In this document: piece after piece, positions 61,909-64,000 of the stretch
Position numbering within the stretch: position 1 is the first letter of the stretch
Layout of the letters: each line of letters opens with the position of its first letter
Assembly (NCBI RefSeq): GCF_049686335.1
Contig: NZ_JBAVHX010000033.1
Span: 1-64,000, forward strand
Length of the DNA stretch: 64,000 bases
Direction: 5' to 3'
DNA from: Buttiauxella sp049686335
GTDB taxonomy: Bacteria; Pseudomonadota; Gammaproteobacteria; Enterobacterales; Enterobacteriaceae
Position numbers and translations under genes: made by a program
The notes under the pieces: generated by a model
Database searches by the model: none
Seen by the model: only the letters and a program-made list of their open reading frames with translations
What the model was told of the DNA's origin: nothing

Positions 61909-62364
61909 ATGCAAGAAGGGCAAAAGCGTAAAACATCGTCCCTGAGTATCCTCGCCATCGCTGGGGTGGAGCCATATCAGGAGAAAACGGGCGAAGAATA
62001 TATGAACGAAGCCCAGCTGTCGCACTTCAAGCGTATTCTTGAAGCCTGGCGTAGCCAACTTATGGATGAAGTTGATCGCACGGTAACGCATATGCAGGAT
62101 GAAGCAGCAAACTTCCCGGACCCGGTTGACCGTGCAGCCCAGGAAGAAGAATTCAGCCTCGAACTGCGTAACCGTGACAGGGAACGTAAACTGATCAAGA
62201 AAATCGAGAAGACCCTCAAGAAAGTAGAAGACGAAGATTTCGGTTTCTGCGAATCCTGTGGCGTTGAAATCGGCATCCGCCGTCTCGAAGCTCGCCCGAC
62301 AGCTGATTTGTGCATTGACTGTAAAACGTTGGCAGAAATTCGCGAAAAACAAATGGCTGGCTAA
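61909..62364 (+). CDS. dksA: RNA polymerase-binding transcription factor DksA
   Basis: DksA binds the RNA polymerase secondary channel and with ppGpp represses rRNA promoters and activates amino-acid promoters. The 151-aa length equals E. coli and the C-terminal 100 residues are almost identical. The coiled coil (about 33-108) has the tip aspartates in FPDPVDRA (71 and 74). The zinc cysteines are in CESCG (114, 117) and CIDC (135, 138). TAAGGAG precedes the ATG at 61909. Its target class is represented by the rrn promoter at the other end of the window. Confidence 0.99.
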   Translation: MQEGQKRKTSSLSILAIAGVEPYQEKTGEEYMNEAQLSHFKRILEAWRSQLMDEVDRTVTHMQDEAANFPDPVDRAAQEEEFSLELRNRDRERKLIKKIEKTLKKVEDEDFGFCESCGVEIGIRRLEARPTADLCIDCKTLAEIREKQMAG

Positions 62365-62389
62365 CGGCCCGCAATTTCACCACTTTCAA

Positions 62390-62412
62390 AGGCGGGAGAC
62401 TCTCCCGCCTTA
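62390..62412 (+). terminator. Terminator between dksA and gluQ
   Basis: Perfect 9-bp stem AGGCGGGAG / CTCCCGCCT with a 3-nt loop and TATT. The U-tract is poor, so read-through into gluQ is likely. In E. coli a terminator in this spacer limits gluQ cotranscription with dksA. Confidence 0.75.
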
Positions 62413-62438
62413 TTCATTTCCAGCCTTTCACAACACTG

Positions 62439-63305
62439 ATGACCACATCTCGCTATATTGGACGCTTTGCACCCTCGCCTTCCGGTGAACTCCATTTTGG
62501 GTCGCTGATTGCCGCACTGGGCAGTTATCTGCAAGCCCGCGCGCAGCAGGGCCGCTGGTTGGTTCGCATCGAAGATATCGACCCACCTCGAGAAATCCCT
62601 GGTGCCGCTACCACCATCTTGCAGCAATTAGAACATTATGGATTGCACTGGGATGGTGACGTTTTATGGCAATCCCAACGCCACGAAGCCTACCGTGAAG
62701 CCCTCGCCTTCTTGCAGCAGCAAGGTATGAGTTATTTCTGCACCTGTACCCGCAGCCGCATTCAGCAAATCGGTGGTTACTACGACGGCCATTGCCGCAC
62801 GTTAAATCACGGACCAGAGAATGCCGCGTTACGGTTTGTGCAACATCATCCGGTATTAAGTTTTGCCGATAAACTGCACGGAAAATTAATTGCCGATGAA
62901 AAACTCGCTCGCGAAGATTTTATCATTCACCGCCGTGATGGGTTATTTGCCTATAATCTTGCTGTAGTTGTGGACGATAATTTTCAGGGTGTGACTGAAA
63001 TTGTGCGCGGTGCTGATTTAATTGAGCCGACGGTTCGACAAATTTCACTCTATCAACAGTTTGGCTGGACGGTGCCTGATTACGTCCATTTGCCGTTGGT
63101 ACTCAACGAAAATGGCGCCAAGTTATCTAAGCAAAATCATGCGCCAGCCCTACCACAGGGCGATCCACGTCCGGTTCTTCATGCAGCTATGGGTTTTTTA
63201 AACCAACCAGAAATTGCTGGCTGGCAAGATTTGTCGCTCAGTGAGTTACTCAGTCTGGCGGTGCAAAACTGGTCGCTGCAGGCTGTTGTGTCTGGCTCTT
63301 CGTGA
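62439..63305 (+). CDS. gluQ: Glutamyl-Q tRNA(Asp) synthetase
   Basis: GluQ-RS attaches glutamate to queuosine 34 of tRNA-Asp, a modification rather than aminoacylation. The 288-aa protein (E. coli 298 or 308 depending on start) is a truncated GluRS catalytic core with the HIGH-like region in APSPSGELHFGS, KLSKQ as KMSKS-like motif, and zinc ligands in FCTCTRSR and GHC. It lacks the GluRS anticodon domain. No strong Shine-Dalgarno is seen. It follows dksA by 74 nt. Confidence 0.96.
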   Translation: MTTSRYIGRFAPSPSGELHFGSLIAALGSYLQARAQQGRWLVRIEDIDPPREIPGAATTILQQLEHYGLHWDGDVLWQSQRHEAYREALAFLQQQGMSYFCTCTRSRIQQIGGYYDGHCRTLNHGPENAALRFVQHHPVLSFADKLHGKLIADEKLAREDFIIHRRDGLFAYNLAVVVDDNFQGVTEIVRGADLIEPTVRQISLYQQFGWTVPDYVHLPLVLNENGAKLSKQNHAPALPQGDPRPVLHAAMGFLNQPEIAGWQDLSLSELLSLAVQNWSLQAVVSGSS

Positions 63306-63390
63306 ATACGTCATTCTCAAATGCCACGCACTGAGCTATGATTAGCCGCTGTTTTTTTTGTCCCTATGATTGACACTGCCGAGGTGTACT

Positions 63391-64000
63391 ATTTTTACCC
63401 GAGTCGCTAATTTTTGCCGCAAGGTGCTTAACCGCGATGACGTCGTGGTCGAGGAGAGTGAAGATCTCCCGCAAATCACGGTAATTCCGCGTGACCAGCA
63501 CGCTCTGTCCCGCAAAGATATCAGTGAAAATGCCCTCAAGGTGCTCTATCGTCTGAACAAAGCAGGCTACGAGGCTTACCTCGTGGGCGGCGGTGTCCGT
63601 GACCTATTGCTCGGCAAACAGCCGAAAGACTTTGATGTCACCACCAGCGCCACACCGGATCAGGTGCGTAAACTGTTCCGCAACTGCCGTCTGGTTGGCC
63701 GTCGCTTCCGCCTGGCACACGTGATGTTTGGGCCGGAAATCATCGAAGTTGCGACTTTCCGTGGTCACCACGAAGAGCAAAAGTCTGATAAACAGACTTC
63801 GCAGACCGGTCAAAACGGCATGCTGCTTCGCGATAACATCTTCGGTTCCATCGAAGAAGATGCTCAGCGCCGCGATTTCACTATCAACAGCCTTTATTAC
63901 AGCGTGGCGGATTTCTCCGTTCGTGATTATGTCGGTGGCCTGCGTGATTTACGCAATGGCGTCATCCGTCTGATTGGCGATCCTGAAACGCGTTATCGCG
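63391..64000 (+). CDS. pcnB: Poly(A) polymerase I (5' part, probable AUU start)
   Basis: PcnB adds poly(A) tails to RNA 3' ends, promoting decay, and controls ColE1 plasmid copy number. About 203 codons are present; the gene runs off the right edge. The frame reads FTRVANFCRKVL from 63394, the N-terminus of E. coli PcnB, then LVGGGVRDLLLG (nucleotidyltransferase G-G-S-like loop) and KDFDV with catalytic aspartates. No ATG, GTG or TTG precedes these residues suitably: the codon before F is ATT (63391-63393), 4 nt after GAGGTG. E. coli pcnB is reported to use AUU too. A downstream start would lose conserved residues. Confidence 0.93.
   Translation, partial: MFTRVANFCRKVLNRDDVVVEESEDLPQITVIPRDQHALSRKDISENALKVLYRLNKAGYEAYLVGGGVRDLLLGKQPKDFDVTTSATPDQVRKLFRNCRLVGRRFRLAHVMFGPEIIEVATFRGHHEEQKSDKQTSQTGQNGMLLRDNIFGSIEEDAQRRDFTINSLYYSVADFSVRDYVGGLRDLRNGVIRLIGDPETRYR

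Overview
This window is a stretch of enterobacterial core chromosome. Gene order, protein lengths and recognisable sequences match the Escherichia coli / Salmonella segment between an rrn operon (rrnH position in E. coli) and pcnB, read here from the rrn side. The proteins are close to, but clearly diverged from, E. coli. Base composition is moderate, and ERIC and REP-type intergenic repeats are plentiful. I infer a member of the Enterobacteriaceae outside Escherichia and Salmonella; the genus cannot be fixed from this sequence alone.

Layout. (1) 1-180: the P1/P2 promoter region of an rRNA operon that continues off the left edge, with UP element and Fis site I, next to gmhB. (2) 830-6580: the MetJ-controlled metNIQ methionine importer, rcsF, trmO and proS. 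(3) 6589-11100: nlpE, arfB and yaeQ on the minus strand; yaeP and rof on the plus strand; then a small c-type cytochrome translationally coupled to tilS, plus yaeR. (4) 11131-34100: a long minus-strand block. It runs (in transcription order) rpsB, tsf, pyrH, frr, dxr, uppS, cdsA, rseP, bamA, skp, lpxD, fabZ, lpxA, lpxB, rnhB, dnaE, accA, ldcC, and links translation, isoprenoid and phospholipid precursors, outer-membrane assembly, lipid A, DNA replication and fatty acid synthesis. (5) 33417-38361: map, glnD, dapD and yaeH. (6) 38410-48788: cdaR, degP and dgt (minus); mtn, btuF and yadS (plus); erpA and clcA (minus); hemL (plus). (7) 48876-60175: fhuACDB, mrcB and hrpB on the minus strand. (8) 60241-64000: thpR, sfsA, dksA, gluQ and the 5' part of pcnB.

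What differs from the familiar E. coli layout. A class I cytochrome c gene overlaps the tilS stop codon. No genes lie at the yaeF (nlpE-proS) and yaeI (yaeH-dapD) positions. Five ERIC copies are present: one inside the rpsB-tsf transcript, two bracketing clcA and two bracketing sfsA. REP units follow yadS and separate hemL from fhuB. A palindromic element with three 33-bp tandem repeats lies between mrcB and fhuA. FhuA has a much shortened loop 4 without its cysteine pair. Several genes use non-AUG starts, most strikingly pcnB, which appears to start at AUU.

I found no CRISPR array, transposase, prophage, tRNA gene or defence locus. The most novel-looking item is the tilS-coupled cytochrome; the rest of the interest lies in regulatory and repeat structure.
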